From assembly GCF_037038585.1 (NCBI RefSeq), contig NC_092525.1, positions 22,712,867 to 22,776,866 on the forward strand: a stretch of 64,000 nucleotides of DNA, written 5' to 3'. The stretch comes from Patagioenas fasciata (taxonomy: Eukaryota; Chordata; Aves; Columbiformes; Columbidae). This document shows positions 9,355-21,077 of the stretch, one piece after another; the stretch's first letter is position 1, and each line of letters opens with the position of its first letter. The notes under the pieces are model-generated. The model saw only the letters and a program-made list of their open reading frames with translations, was not told where the DNA came from and did not search any database. Made by a program: the position numbers and the translations under genes.

Positions 9355-12300
9355 CTGGAATCATGTAAAATTATTAAAGTTAAGGCTCAGTCCAGCCACA
9401 GGAGCTGGGCAGTAGCCTGTGCAGCTTGCCGTGGCAAGAGACATTTGTCCAGAATGGCAAAGCTTCTCCTAAGACCAAAAATTAAGGGCCAGTAGTTGCA
9501 GCTCTGTCTTAAAGAACTTCTAACTACAAAAGGAAACACCTTAAAGACAAAAGGGCAAAGAAACAGGGATGTTCTCATATTTTTTTCCTAAAAGCAAGAA
9601 CTGATGTACCAAATCAGCTTCCCATTAAGAACAGGGATGCTATAAACTAGATTATTTCTTTCCCCTAGGAAACAGCTGTTCTGTTCTATTCTGACACTGA
9701 GTTTGATCTCACCTGTCCAGTGCCACAGCTCTTCTGCTCCACAACACTGACTGCACTACAGTGAGTGATTTCCCCCCTAAAATGAGGTTGATGCTACAAC
9801 AGTGCTTCTTAAAAATAAAGTGTGCCATTTTCAAATGTTATAAACAACTTCAGTTTACATTCAGGGCTCTTCTCCCCATGCTACCTCCTATCCTTGCCAT
9901 AGCTCTCTTGAGGCTGAATTAGCAAAACAACTTGAAGTCAACACCTGTTGCCCAAGGGAGTGACCTGCTCAGGTGGCAGTGCTGGGAGAGCTGCCTCCTC
10001 CTCCCTGCAGCAAGGGAAGGAGTCTCACTGATGAGGCTAGAGGGATTTAACTGCTTACTTAAAAAAACAGTTTTACAACCCACCTGGTTCCCTGAAATGG
10101 AGAAGTGTCTCAGTTTTCCTTCATGAAAACAAAGCAACCAAAAAAGCTTTACTCTTTAATCCAGAGGTTCTGACTTTTTGGTCCATCCTTTATTTACAGT
10201 GCTGTTAGGACTTCCTAGAAGAGCCAGGAGCAACACTGAGTCCTTAGCATCCTCTCTGCTTGAAAGCTCCCTCCTGTTTTAGCCTGGGGCTGTGCCTGTT
10301 CAGAGGACAGAATCCAGCCTTGTTCTACCTGTCTGACAAACCAGGACTCTCCCTAAACATTGTGCAGGGTCCCTGCCTCCAGGATACAGCAGCACAAATT
10401 AAAAGCAGGAGTTAAAACTTAGTCAGGGCCTTTAGTAGCATAGAAGTCCATTCCCTTACTGGTTCTTAGCAGAGCTGTCTTGCTGTTGCAGTAACAGCCC
10501 ACCAATAAGATGCATCGCTCAACATCTTGTATTCTCCGGTAAAGACTCAACTATACAGTCAGATGCTGTGGATACTTCCACGTTATCCACTATCTTACTA
10601 AGGGGCCAGCTAGTGCTACAACAGTGTAAGGTGTGATGTACACGGGCTACGATTCTCTCAAGCATGCAGTTATTTAAACCCCACTGCCTATAGCCTCTTA
10701 CCTCAAGAATATCAGCTGCTGCAAATTTGGATGAAAACAGCATATTCTGGGAGGCACCTTCTCTCTTGGATACTGCACTGGAGTGACTGGGAACAACTGC
10801 TTCTGTCCTTGCTTCAGGCAAAACCAAGAGAGCTGAAGAGGGTTTAATGTCTGGGATCATGTCAGCAAACCAGTCCAGTTCAGGGTCTTGCATGGGTTTT
10901 CTCTTCACTTTGATTGTGAATTCTTCTCCTAGGCCAGATTCTGATGAAGATTTCAACCTTTCCTGAAAGGTTTTTTTTGGCAGTACAGTTTCTCCCAGTT
11001 GCTCCTGGTGGTCCCAGTTGTCCTTGCTCCAGCTGTTCCCAGCGCAAGACTTTGTTGAGGGACTCAGACTGAGGCTTTTGAATTCTTTGTTCAGCTGATG
11101 GGTTCCTGGCAGAGGCCTTGGCATTTTAACTGCATCAGCTTGTGTCACAGTGACGCAGCCTCCTGAGGATAGTTCAGGACTAGGGCTGCTGGGCTCAAAG
11201 TCATCCCAAGGCTTCTCATCTACATCACGTTCAGCAAAATAAGGTCCCAGGCTGCTCTGCGGCTCTCGGGGCTGAATTTGAATGTTCACAGTTTTCTCAG
11301 TGTCTGTCTCCTCTGGCTCACTCCAGTCTGGCCACTCTTCTGCTGGCTTTTCGGAGGTAGTCAAAGTGCTCTTGCTGCTCCCTAGCATGTTAGCGCTTTC
11401 ACAAATTCCATTCAGAGGAAACTGAGTGTCTTGTTCTCCTGTGGAAGACAAAGGTGTTACATACTCATTTCAAGAGAGCAGAACTGTGCCTGAAACTCCT
11501 TGACATCACAGGTAGCAGCTGGCATGGAAATAAGGCAGTAATGCTGACTGGAAAGATGCTTCAGTGCTGAGCTCCCCATGTTAGAAAGCATGGCCACTGG
11601 GTAGTCATCTCAAAGCCCCAGGGCAATAAAAACTGACTGCTGATAAGCAATAGGTGACCAAAAGGCCATGAAAGTGAACTTACTTAGGCAGCTGAGGCCA
11701 GAGATGAGCTGACCTATAAATCTAGTGTATCTGCCACGCTGTGGGAGGGGTAAAAAAAAGCACAGCAGAGACCCTGCCATAAAGAAACACAAATTCAAGG
11801 CTTGCCAGCCAGCAGTTGGTGTAGATTGGATTCCCAAATAACTATTTCCAAAATGTCAAGAATCACACTCTTTTTCCTTCACTGTTACCTTCATTGGTTC
11901 ACTGTAGCTCTTTCAGACCAGCATATGGGGAAAATCAGCATATTTTCAAGCAATGTTTCATTTGTAGGACACTTGATTTCTAAAAAGGAAGAGCTGGGGC
12001 AAAGTTGTACCTGTCTTTAAAGCCACTGGATTGTCTTGTTGCACAGAAAGCTGCTTGAGAGGTACATTTCCAGAGATGGGGAACACGCTAGAATTATTCT
12101 TCAGGGGCCAAGAGGTTTGATTTCTCTGATTGCTTACAATGTGACTGGGGGAGTCTGCAGGGATAAAAGAAAAGAAAGGACATCAATTCCACAAGGTATG
12201 TTGTCAGTCTTAGTTGAAACCACCCACAGCATTGGAACATTCTTATTTACAACACGGCCAAGCAATACAGAACAAAGATTGGCACAGCAATCCAACAGCT

Positions 12301-15300
12301 GCACCTCTTGATCTGAACATAACCCTGTACTCCTCTGTTCCTGCCACCTGCAGCTCTTGTCAGCACACAGTTCGCGCAACTGTAAATGGCCAGTTTCTGC
12401 TGTAACGTTCTTTCAAGAAATGATGCTGAAAAAAACCAAAAATGCTGACTGCCACCTGGCTGGACTCAAACCCCCAACTTCTGTACTGCATGGCATCACA
12501 AACCCTCCATTAGCTACCTCTCATACAAAAACCCAGCACTGACAGTCACAACAATTCCAAGCATAAGCAAACTCACATGACTACACAGACCTAACACCTG
12601 GGCACAAGCAAAGCAGCTCACAGGAGTGAGAGCTTCAGCCCTGAAGGCTGTGACAACCTCCCTCCTGTCACACCACATGTGAGGTGGGGTGGGTGGCAGT
12701 GAAAACCACACTTAGAAGCTGTATGAGGCAGTGTTGTTTCACTGGGCCAGTGATGATAGCTCAGCAAGCACCTAGTTCCAGGTCATTCTTGGGATTTGTG
12801 CCTGTGATTCACCAGCCCTCGCTGGGTGAGGTCCTGTTGCCACCATCTCAGAACAGCACAGCTTGGGCCAGCGCTGCGGCTGCCCCCACCCACCTGCCTC
12901 ATCCGTGTTCCCAGCCAGGGAGATCAGCCCAGCCTGTGCCCTGGGAAGGACTGCAGGTAACACCCAGAACCCACCCCCTCCCCAAACCACCCCTGATAAA
13001 GGTACATCCTTTTAGGGGCTTCAGCAAACACCTTGTTAAGGCTTCTGTGTTCAGCGTCTAACACTGCTTTTTTGCAGGTCGTTGCTCACTGTTGAGCACA
13101 AAGATGGTTTTTTTGTTGTTTGTCAATAGTTAAATCATGTCCAATTTTAAATATATTCTGAAAAATAAACCTGGTTTTAGCATGCAATTAAAAGGCGTTT
13201 ATGTACTGTAGTCTACTAAAATAACGTAGAGAAAATAATGCAATGAGCCATCCACAGATTTTTTAATAAAGGGTGGTAGCTGTCAGTACACACATCATCA
13301 AGAAGAAAACATTTATACTTAAATGTATCTCTATCATGCATTTCATTTGGTATCTATATGTCTAAAGTAGAACAAATGCTGATTCTTCCCTCCAGTTATA
13401 AGCATTCTTAGTTAGAATATCCAGCAAATTTTTCCCTTAGTACACTTGGTTCCAAGTTATCTAGCAGGTGCAGGGACTACTGTCTTGACATGCATTAGAT
13501 GAAAAGCCTCCTGAGAGCTGAGAGAATAGGGAAGTTCGTATTCCTTTTCCAATCTATGAATAGAAATTGAGGGAAGAGGTTGAGATTTACGATTTTTAAA
13601 AACTTGAAGGATAGAGGAAATATTAAACAACTATCTGGATAAACACGTAAGTCCTTTAGAATGGCAGTATAATTTTTCCACCAAAGACAAACACATACAC
13701 TTAACAATCTCTCCTTTACTTACAGAAATTCTTAAATGAAAGGATTTAATTTTTTTTTTTCATGTATTTCCTACATTTAAAATACTTTTATATAACTGTT
13801 CTTATGATACCAATTTTGTATCTGCAAACAGCACCGAATTTAGAATTCAAGTTTAGCTGCAAATTAGTCTTTATGTTTGGTTCGTGTTTGTTTGTTTGTG
13901 TTTGGTTTTTTGTTTTGGTTTGTTTGTTTTTTCCAATTAACCTGTCAACAGCAAACTAATAACCCAAGAAATTCTGCCTACCTTGCTTGAACAGAACGAG
14001 CAAGAAGCCCAAGAGCACGCTGAACATATAATTTACCTTCTGGGGAGAGATCAGCAGTTTTCATGAAACTTGGTGCAGAGCTCTTGAAAATCTTTGTTCT
14101 TTCTCCACCTACAACTACTTCAGGTCCAAGCAAGGAGACAAGAACCGCTAAGCTGTGCAGTGTTATTGCAACAATAGAGTCACTGGTATCTCGAAGGCCC
14201 AGCAATACCTATACCAAGAACATAACAACATTAGCAAGAACAGAAAATTCTGCTTTTTCACTTAATTCCCCCTTAAATGTTAATATTTGCAGCACATTTC
14301 ATTTCTATGATCTCCCACAGCTCTCAGTAGATACTGGACCTTATTCCATAGCATAAAATCACCTTCCACTTTGTGTTATAAGCTGAAGAGGGTGGCTGAT
14401 CCCAGTGCTTACTGAGTGCTGGATCCTGACATCAGGCACCTTCTGTTCTTGACAGCTGCAGTGTGAAATGCAGACACAGGCTCTTGTGGGGCTGCCAATC
14501 AAGGCCAACAGGTATCAGCACAAGTGGTGTGTGTGACAGAGGGCACCAGGTTTAACAAAACCAGTATTCCAGATCAGAATGGGCTGGAAGGCTTAGGGCT
14601 TGGGTAGAACATAGGTTGCAAACTGTCTGAGCACTATGAGATCCTAACTTTAAGCTGAGAACCAACCCAAGCAATAGAAATTCCATGTTCTAGGATATAC
14701 CGCCTGTCATTTTGCTGTCCTTAACCTGTGGCAATATGATGTTTTTCAGCTCCTCCCGAGAGAACAGTTCTGCATAGGCGTGGATGTGAGACAGCAGCAC
14801 CATTCGGACGTGTTCCTCGTGAACCTCAAACAGCTTCAGCAGCACAGGAATGACGTGTGTCTGGAACAAGGCTGGTGAGAGGAGGCAGCTGGTCTGGCTT
14901 TCTCCAGTTTGCTCTAGGGAAGAGACATGAAGAGACAAGGCTGCTTCAACAACAAGAGACAGCTTCCCTAAGAAACCATCCCTGTACCTCACAGTACTTG
15001 TTCTGGTTAAAAAAATCACCATTTTTCCCTTGATTCAATGGAACAACCACTCTGAATTCATTCCAAATCTGTCAGTAGTAATTGTGAAAAGAGAAAGTGT
15101 TTAAAGGTCACCTTTCTTTGGACCCAGCAGATGAGGAAGAAAACTCTTGACAGCTACAGGTTCTGCAAACACGAGCTGATTGAGGAGAAGAGGCACCAGC
15201 CGTGATGCTATCAGCTCCTCTGACAAGCCGGCCACCCTGTCCAGCAGGAATCTGCGTTCCAGGAGAGAGCAATTACTATCAAGGCAGCCTTCCGTGAATT

Positions 15301-18300
15301 TGCTACTGTTTCCCTTCATATGGCTTTCCCTTCTTTTTGTGTCTGCCTCGTCTCCTAGAGACTGTTCCATCGCAGCCTCTCGCTCTGTGTGCTCTCTAAC
15401 CTAGAAGGACAAGGCTCTGCTCCTGCCTGAGGCTTTCAGGCAAAGAAAACACATAACAGGAGCTAGAGACACACCCATAAAACCGCACATGGGATCACAG
15501 CCCATCGTGAGCACATCCAGAAGCACCACTACACCTGCAGCTGGCTCACAGAGGCTTCCCTCTCTGAGAAGCTGCCCATGCTGTGCCATTGAGCTGTCTC
15601 TGAGCTGGTGTCTTCCATGGTGTGCTACAGCATTAAAACCGCACATGAGAATGGTCCTCTCTCCCCACAACATGGTGCGTTGCAAGAATTTTCTTATTGC
15701 TTGAGAAAAGGCTTTTCTACCCTTCACACAAGGGAGGTTTCCCTCGCAAAACGGGAATCCCGATTTGAAACCACTTCCATACACTACATTTTAGAGGTAG
15801 CCAGATTATGGGTTGGGTTTATTTATTTAAGTCACAGAGTTTGATTCTATGCAACTGTTCTCTATAGGATTTTCAATTTTAAAATACCAGTAACAGTTAG
15901 TGCTTTTCTCTATGCTTGGAGGAGACTAAGCAATAGTGCAAATGTTCTGAAAGCCCCTCTGCCTGATAAAAGGGCAACACTGCCATATCTGTAAGCATAG
16001 TATTTCTTCCCTCCCTTAGTAAATGCTGCTATTACAGAGGTGATGTGTCCAAATGCTCCTGCTAAGATCCCTTTCTCCTCTTATTTCTGCCATTTAAGTC
16101 TCAAACTAGTGAAATCAAACTCGTGTTACAGCTGACAGTGACCACAGAGCTATAAAAGAGGCAGGAAAATAGTTCGGTAAGAACAACCAGGCTCTTTTAT
16201 ATGGAAAAATAAATGAAAGTTCAGCTTCTCCCCTTTTCAGGCCCAGATAATGCCATGACTTCATGGAAGCTTCCATTAAGAGAGAACTTCTTGGGGACCA
16301 GGACAGTAGGATTCCCTGCAGATGCTGCACTAGTGCAGCAGAGTCAACCATTACAGACAACAACTTCACCCAGACAGGGCTGGCACCAATGAGATTAATT
16401 CACCCAATATTGCATTGAAAACTCTCTCATTAGCAGTTTACAAGTTCTGCTTAAATGGGAAAAATTTTCAGCCTCAAAGAGGTGCCTGGTGCTACATTTC
16501 CCTTTTTTGCAAAGCTGCATCTAAAATAAAGCTATTTCTGAGAATGAGGCAAGGGAAAGATTCTTTTTTTCCCAGCTCATTAGAAGAATCTCTCTGATAT
16601 TTTGAGTATTTTGGCACTGGGCAGGCAGACAGCCCTTGTGTGAAGCAGCAGGACACCAGGAGAACTCCAGCAAGGACAGGCTGCTCACCAGAGCTTGAGC
16701 AGACCCTGGGAAAGGAGGCAGTGAAGACTTTCCTTGTTGATGCGATCATTACTTTGGCTGGAATACTCAAAATATTACAGGGCAAACAATGTTCTGCCAA
16801 AGCAATCAAAATCTGGCACCTGAGCAACTACCTCTCTGGCCACCAGCCTCCCCAGGTCCCCCCCCACTGCCATTTGACACAAGTATTTCTGAAATAAGAA
16901 GCTTCCAGATTATAGTTCCATCACTTACTTGAAAAATTCAGTTTTTTCCTCCTCAGACTTTAGTGTTAAAGTCTTCAGAAAATTCACGATTTCCAGAAAA
17001 TCATTCCTAAGCACAAAAACATAGGCTGTCAAGCGTGATCATTATTGATGCTTCAACCACCCACAACTAAGAGACAGCAAATCTCTGCCCTTCATTTAGC
17101 AAAGAACTAGACAGATGGATACGAGTCAAATGCCAGTGGACCAAGAATGCCTGTGTGACGAAGGGACAAGCTTGTCTCACACTGCTGGCTCAGCACCTCC
17201 TCTGGAAGGCTGATAATTTCTTAATTTAAGGGATCTCTTTGTCAAAGATCCCTGTAAGAGGCAGGGATTAAGTCCGCACTTCCCATCCAATAAGTAACAC
17301 TCCTTCACAGAATTAACACATTTGCAACACAGAAAGAAGCAGTACCAAGACGGGCAGGATATTCCTTTCCTTACCTGAAGAACTCGTGAGACAACAAGCT
17401 GGACAGTGGCGGGCGACACTTTGGATCTGGATTCAGCAGCGTGCAGTGCAAGGTTTGCTGAAAGCTGGAGAGAATATCTGCTGAAACTGAAAGCCAGAGG
17501 ACCTACTGTTAGACTTCTCTCCCAACATTGAAGAAGCTATGTTCAGGAGTCCTCCACCCTCCCAAAAACTTATTTTTAGAAGCTCTATTTAATAGCAAAA
17601 TTGGTCATAGATGTCCCTAAGGAAAAGGAAAATCATGTTTCCATTTCTCTCCCCAGGATTCCTTGCTATGAGGACACAAGGAGTACCACAGTTCTCCAAG
17701 CAGCAGCTCAGTTGGCACAAGCAAGGAATAAACTACTGAGGCCGGGCAACGGCAAAATAAACACGTTGTCATTGCTCACCCTCATCATTTAGGACCGTCA
17801 GGAGATTTTCAACCATTGTTCCAAACGCGTACGCATCCCTCGCGTGCCCATGGCTGTTGGGCAGGATTTTGAAATCTGCAGACTGAGAAAAGCCAAAATA
17901 CCCAAGAAAGATCAGCAAAGCAGGAGTTTATTAAATACTGGATAGTTTCCATGAATCTCTAGTCCTCCCCCCACCATACACACTCTTGAGTCTTTTTATA
18001 ACACAAAGCTCCATTAAGTACTCTACAAGTAGAATATTATGCTAAAAAAACCTCCACTAGAGAATTTATAACCCACAAGAGCGACTACATCAGGATGAAA
18101 CAACTCCCGCATGAATGCACGCAGCAATTGCAAGTCAACAACTTGCAGCATTTCTATGGAAACGGGTGTTAATTAGAGAGAAAGTGAACACTCCTTTAAG
18201 ATCAGCAGCTCCTCGGATTCTTAAGAGATAGGAGGTGACTAACAAGTGGAAAAAAAAAAAAAGGTGTTGTAGGTGAGAGCTACACAACCGTGTGACCACA

Positions 18301-21077
18301 GCGATCTGAGCAGTCTCAGCAACTACTCTGTAATTTTTGCAAAGCTTTGGTGATTTACAAGCATTAAAGCTGCAACATAAAGTATTTGAAAAATATTATG
18401 ACAAGCTGCTGTCCCACCACTCCTCATTCAGAATTTCCCTCCTCTGTGCCCAACACCATGCCCAAACCAGGGATGGGAAGGAAGAGGGGAAAAACAGGAA
18501 GAGAGTAAACCTCATGTATTATCCAATAGTCACTTCCTCGCATTCAGGCATAAGGAAATAAAACATGCAAATGAAAACTATATCCCGAACATCGCACTTT
18601 TATTTGTTGCCAGCAAGAAGTTCTTCCAGCAAGTGATGTTACTCACCATCTCCTCGCAAGGGATGCACGACTGGTCTCGTACCGACTTGACATGACAGAG
18701 GAACTGGAAGGAGGAGAGAAGAGACATGAGCTGCTTTAATCGCAATATTTGATCCATCTGGATGGGGAAAGGATTTCACGAGGTTTAGCAGTCAGGTTTT
18801 ACTGCCGTGCTTTTCGCATTGTTGCGTACTACCACGCACACCAGTTGTGTCTCTGCCTGATCCCATCTGAAAGGTGACACATGCCAGGGACACTGTACAG
18901 TTTGGGAAGGATCTGCGGATCCTCTGGGAGAAAAGGCAGTATACATTTTCGACACAGTGCCAGGCTGCAGCAGTGACTCTGCACAGCATGCAGCAGAAAT
19001 CCAACTGGGAATTCTTCTGCCAAGACCAGTCACGAGCAATGAAGATGCCAGCAACAAAAGCTAAGGAGTCACTTAAATTATTTTTATTACTGATTTACTT
19101 CAACCTGGATCTTCCTGCCTCACACAAAAGCTTTTTTTTTTTTTAGTTTGTTTTTAGATTAGTCCAGAGGAGCAAAAATTTCTCACTCTCCTCAGTTCTA
19201 ACCTACCCTCCAGCCAGTGGTGTCCCTTAGCTGCTTTTTGGCTAAACAGGAGTTAGTTTATGTTTGTGTAGATGTTGCAGTTTGTAGTTATGGTGTCCTC
19301 AGAAGAAAGATTCAGGTCAGAGCTGGAAGTGAGTCCAGTACACTTAAGAGTAAATTCAAATAACTGTAAGGACCTGGGCCATCGTATCCACAGACGAGCA
19401 GCTTCAGCTGTCCCGAGGTACGCTGTGCTTGGCTCTTACCTCGGGGGTGGCTTCGTTGAAGTTACAGACTGTTTCCATTCCTCCCAGCTTCCAGTGCCCA
19501 TCCTCGCTTACAAACACAGATGACAAACAGACATTGTTATGCGTTAGGTTTCCCTAAAACATTAAAAAAAAAAAAAAAGGATAGCAGATTTGGGGACAGA
19601 TGAAGATGTAAAATCTTAATCAGTGCTAATTAGGTGCTGCAAGGAGTTCAGGGAAAGCTGCCCCAAAGCGCACGGTTCTAAAGGTCCTTCAGGATTTTGT
19701 AGGTGACTCACACATGTCAGGCAGAAGGGCTGGGGTTGTAGAGCAGACAAAGCTCTGACTGTCACAGCCCTTGCAGTGCAGCTGTAAATCCAGAGAAGGC
19801 CTCCGAGTATCAATGCAAAGCCCAAAAGCTACAGTCTGAGCTGGGATTTAACTGCAGTCCTGGACAGACACTCGGTGCCAAAACCAGGGAGCGGTGACAC
19901 CGATCTCTGACATGCGGCAGCAGCTGTAAATACATGTCAAGGCCAAGCAAAGTAAAAAGCATTGCAAGCAGATGTCAATTCATAAATAGAGAACTGCTCC
20001 CTTGCTTCTAAAACCTGCAGCATTTTCCATTACCCTTCCTCCTGCCAAGCAGCCAATGATTTTAGCAGTTTCAGCCTAGAAGAACTGTGGGTCTGTCTTT
20101 TTTGAGGAATCAGGAATGAGACAGTCATCCAGCCAAGCCCAGGTACAACCCTCTCCTGGCATGTTTCATCTGCTTCCCACCAAAGCCTGACATCTGCTGC
20201 TGGTGGTACCTACCCTGTCATGGAGGAAGATGAGCGCCAGCAATACGTCGTAGATCCCTGCGCAGATTTCTGCTGAAGAAAGTGTCTCCAGGACCATCTC
20301 CAAAGGTTTCACACGTTCTGTAACCAGGTGGATCCCATTCACCTCCACAGTACAGGAGAGGAAGCGCAGAAGGCAAGGGTGGCGCAAGGTTTTCAGGTGC
20401 TTCCAGAAACAGACACATCTGTTAAATCTCATCCAAGGTGTCTCTTTTGGCTGCAGAGCTTGTGCTTTTAGACATGTTTTCTGCTGGAATTTAGACAGCC
20501 CACCCCTGCTCCTCACCAAACACTCACTCACTCACTGCAGAACTTTAAATAATACATCTAGATACAAAGCGTTGCGCAGAATAAACACAGTTATTTTGGG
20601 TAGGATCCACACTAGAAAGACTCTCTGGCTTAGATCTGCAGGAGGAGATCAGTACTCTGCAACGTAATGCAGGTACTGCGATCGGAATGTCGCTTCCCGC
20701 CACTGCTCGCATCACGCAGCGCACAGTGAGCTTCACAGCTGCCGACCCCTTATTTCCCCTGCACTGCGGCTGTTTGCAGCCAGGGTAGACTTTGACCTTT
20801 CCTCCTGCCCTTACTCCCCAAAAGTTTGACCCTCATTAACGGATTCCCACCCCTCCAAGAAAAAGGAAGGACAGCAGTGACAAGTCTGTCCCAGGCATGC
20901 TCTCTACGGTACCTTGGCAGCTTTATTAACCTTATCTTCATTCTCTCGCTTGTACACAAAGACTGAAGCAAGTTTGCCATCTTGCAGCACGGCTGGATAA
21001 ACGGTGTGTCCAGTTGGCAGTGTGAATGGCAGCTCTCCTAGTGTGTAGCTCTTTAAAGCGCTGTTCTCCGAGCCCAT
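9292..21077 (-). CDS. SCYL3: SCYL3 (PACE-1) pseudokinase, complete coding region, 13 coding exons
   Basis: SCYL3 is a SCY1-like pseudokinase that binds ezrin and is found at the Golgi and lamellipodia. The 752-residue product is close to the human 742. The start MGSENS fits the MGxxxS N-myristoylation rule (Gly2, Ser6). Residues 1-about 250 form a kinase-like domain: VFVYK keeps a Lys, but the catalytic loop reads THNNVCL instead of HRDxKxxN and the DFG position reads LGG, so phosphotransfer is not expected. Residues about 250-430 form HEAT-like helices ([50 protein letters not shown]). The tail (about 440-752) is polar with repeated Trp/acidic motifs and the signature [14 protein letters not shown]. 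All 12 coding introns are GT-AG and in phase. ATG 21075-21077 has G at -3 and +4. A noncoding first exon should lie in the CpG island near 23.8-24.0 kb. Confidence 0.96.
10702..11438 (-). CDS. SCYL3: SCYL3 coding exon 12 (large tail exon)
   Basis: About 245 residues. Visible: [73 protein letters not shown]. The human tail has the same order of blocks. The acceptor is TTGTCTTCCACAG and the donor is GAG|GTAAGA. The frame stays open past the donor to a stop at 10519. Confidence 0.95.
12011..12154 (-). CDS. SCYL3: SCYL3 coding exon 11 (variable tail)
   Basis: Two bases, 47 codons, one base: [18 protein letters not shown] to NPVALKT. This is the poorly conserved Ser/Asn/Gln-rich start of the tail. 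Only this frame is open; the acceptor is TATCCCTGCAG and the donor is ACAG|GTACAA. Confidence 0.85.
12155..14036 (-). other. SCYL3 intron 10-11, no coding seen
   Basis: Intron of 1.9 kb. A (TTTG)n-rich tract lies at about 13885-13932. The GC-rich part at 12.8-13.0 kb has long chance frames but no splice-bounded or family-like coding. Confidence 0.8.
13885..13932. repeat. (TTTG)n-like simple repeat
   Basis: GTTTGTTTGTTTGTGTTTGG and more G/T units follow. Low complexity within a SCYL3 intron. Confidence 0.9.
14037..14208 (-). CDS. SCYL3: SCYL3 coding exon 10
   Basis: Residues 382-438, [20 protein letters not shown] through [16 protein letters not shown] to ADLSPE. The donor is G|GTAAAT at 14036. 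A second possible donor (GTAGGC at 13981) would shift frame. The next exon supplies D-S-P as in human EDSP. Confidence 0.94.
14726..14913 (-). CDS. SCYL3: SCYL3 coding exon 9 (HEAT-like)
   Basis: Residues 320-381, [20 protein letters not shown] through [20 protein letters not shown] to NIILPQ. The acceptor is CTCTTCCCTAG and the donor is CAG|GTTAAG, a less usual +3 to +6. Confidence 0.95.
15112..15251 (-). CDS. SCYL3: SCYL3 coding exon 8 (HEAT-like)
   Basis: Residues 273-318, [20 protein letters not shown] through [20 protein letters not shown] to GPKK. Very strongly conserved with human. The acceptor is GGAACGCAG and the donor is G|GTGACC. Confidence 0.95.
15252..16928 (-). other. SCYL3 intron 7-8, no coding seen
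   Basis: 1.7 kb between exons 7 and 8. I see no exon, RNA gene or clear mobile element in it. Confidence 0.75.
16929..17006 (-). CDS. SCYL3: SCYL3 coding exon 7
   Basis: Residues 247-271, [20 protein letters not shown] to TEFF. The acceptor is TTTTTGTGCTTAG and the donor is AA|GTAAGT. It begins the HEAT-like region and joins the human-like FFKFLLDRV across the junction. Confidence 0.94.
17375..17486 (-). CDS. SCYL3: SCYL3 coding exon 6
   Basis: Residues 209-245, [20 protein letters not shown] to LLSHEFF, plus 2 bases. The acceptor CTTTCAG|TTTCAGCAG is the first of two nearby AGs; phase picks it. The NPxPKCRPxLxxLLSHxFFR block closes the kinase-like domain. The donor is GTAAGG. Confidence 0.93.
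17780..17882 (-). CDS. SCYL3: SCYL3 coding exon 5
   Basis: Residues 175-208 plus one base, [20 protein letters not shown] to LLTVLNDE. The acceptor TTTTCTCAG at 17883-17884 is chosen over TCTGCAG seven bases on because only it keeps phase 0. The donor is G|GTGAGC. GHARDA is the conserved alpha-F region. Confidence 0.93.
18647..18703 (-). CDS. SCYL3: SCYL3 coding exon 4 (57 bases)
   Basis: Residues 156-174, [19 protein letters not shown], phase 0 at both ends. The acceptor is CTCCTCCTTCCAG and the donor is GTGAGT. Divergent from human (FLRSIQSIRDPASIPPEEM) but the same length, so the exon is secure. Confidence 0.93.
19440..19553 (-). CDS. SCYL3: SCYL3 coding exon 3 (degenerate catalytic loop)
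   Basis: Residues 118-155, [20 protein letters not shown], then [10 protein letters not shown] and NEATPE. This is the catalytic and DFG region of a kinase, with neither HRD nor DFG retained. The acceptor is GTTTTAG and the donor is GTAAGA. Confidence 0.95.
20214..20399 (-). CDS. SCYL3: SCYL3 coding exon 2
   Basis: Residues 56-117, [16 protein letters not shown] to ALIFLHDR. The acceptor is CTGTTTCTGGAAG and the donor is AGG|GTAGGT. It holds the kinase N-lobe to early C-lobe, including the HLVTERV hinge region. HLKTLRHP joins NKAAK exactly as in human. Confidence 0.95.
20913..21077 (-). CDS. SCYL3: SCYL3 coding exon 1 (start codon, myristoylation site)
   Basis: Residues 1-55, [20 protein letters not shown] through [17 protein letters not shown] to NKAAK; donor GTACCG. 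Nearly identical to the human N-terminus. The 5' leader precedes ATG in this exon; its acceptor is not settled (CCTCTGCAG about 23 bases upstream is one option). Confidence 0.95.

Noticed and set aside
13981..14036. Extension of SCYL3 exon 10 to a GTAGGC donor at 13981
   Set aside because: It would put exon 11 into a frame with a stop within about ten codons, while the donor at 14036 restores the human-like E-D-S-P junction.
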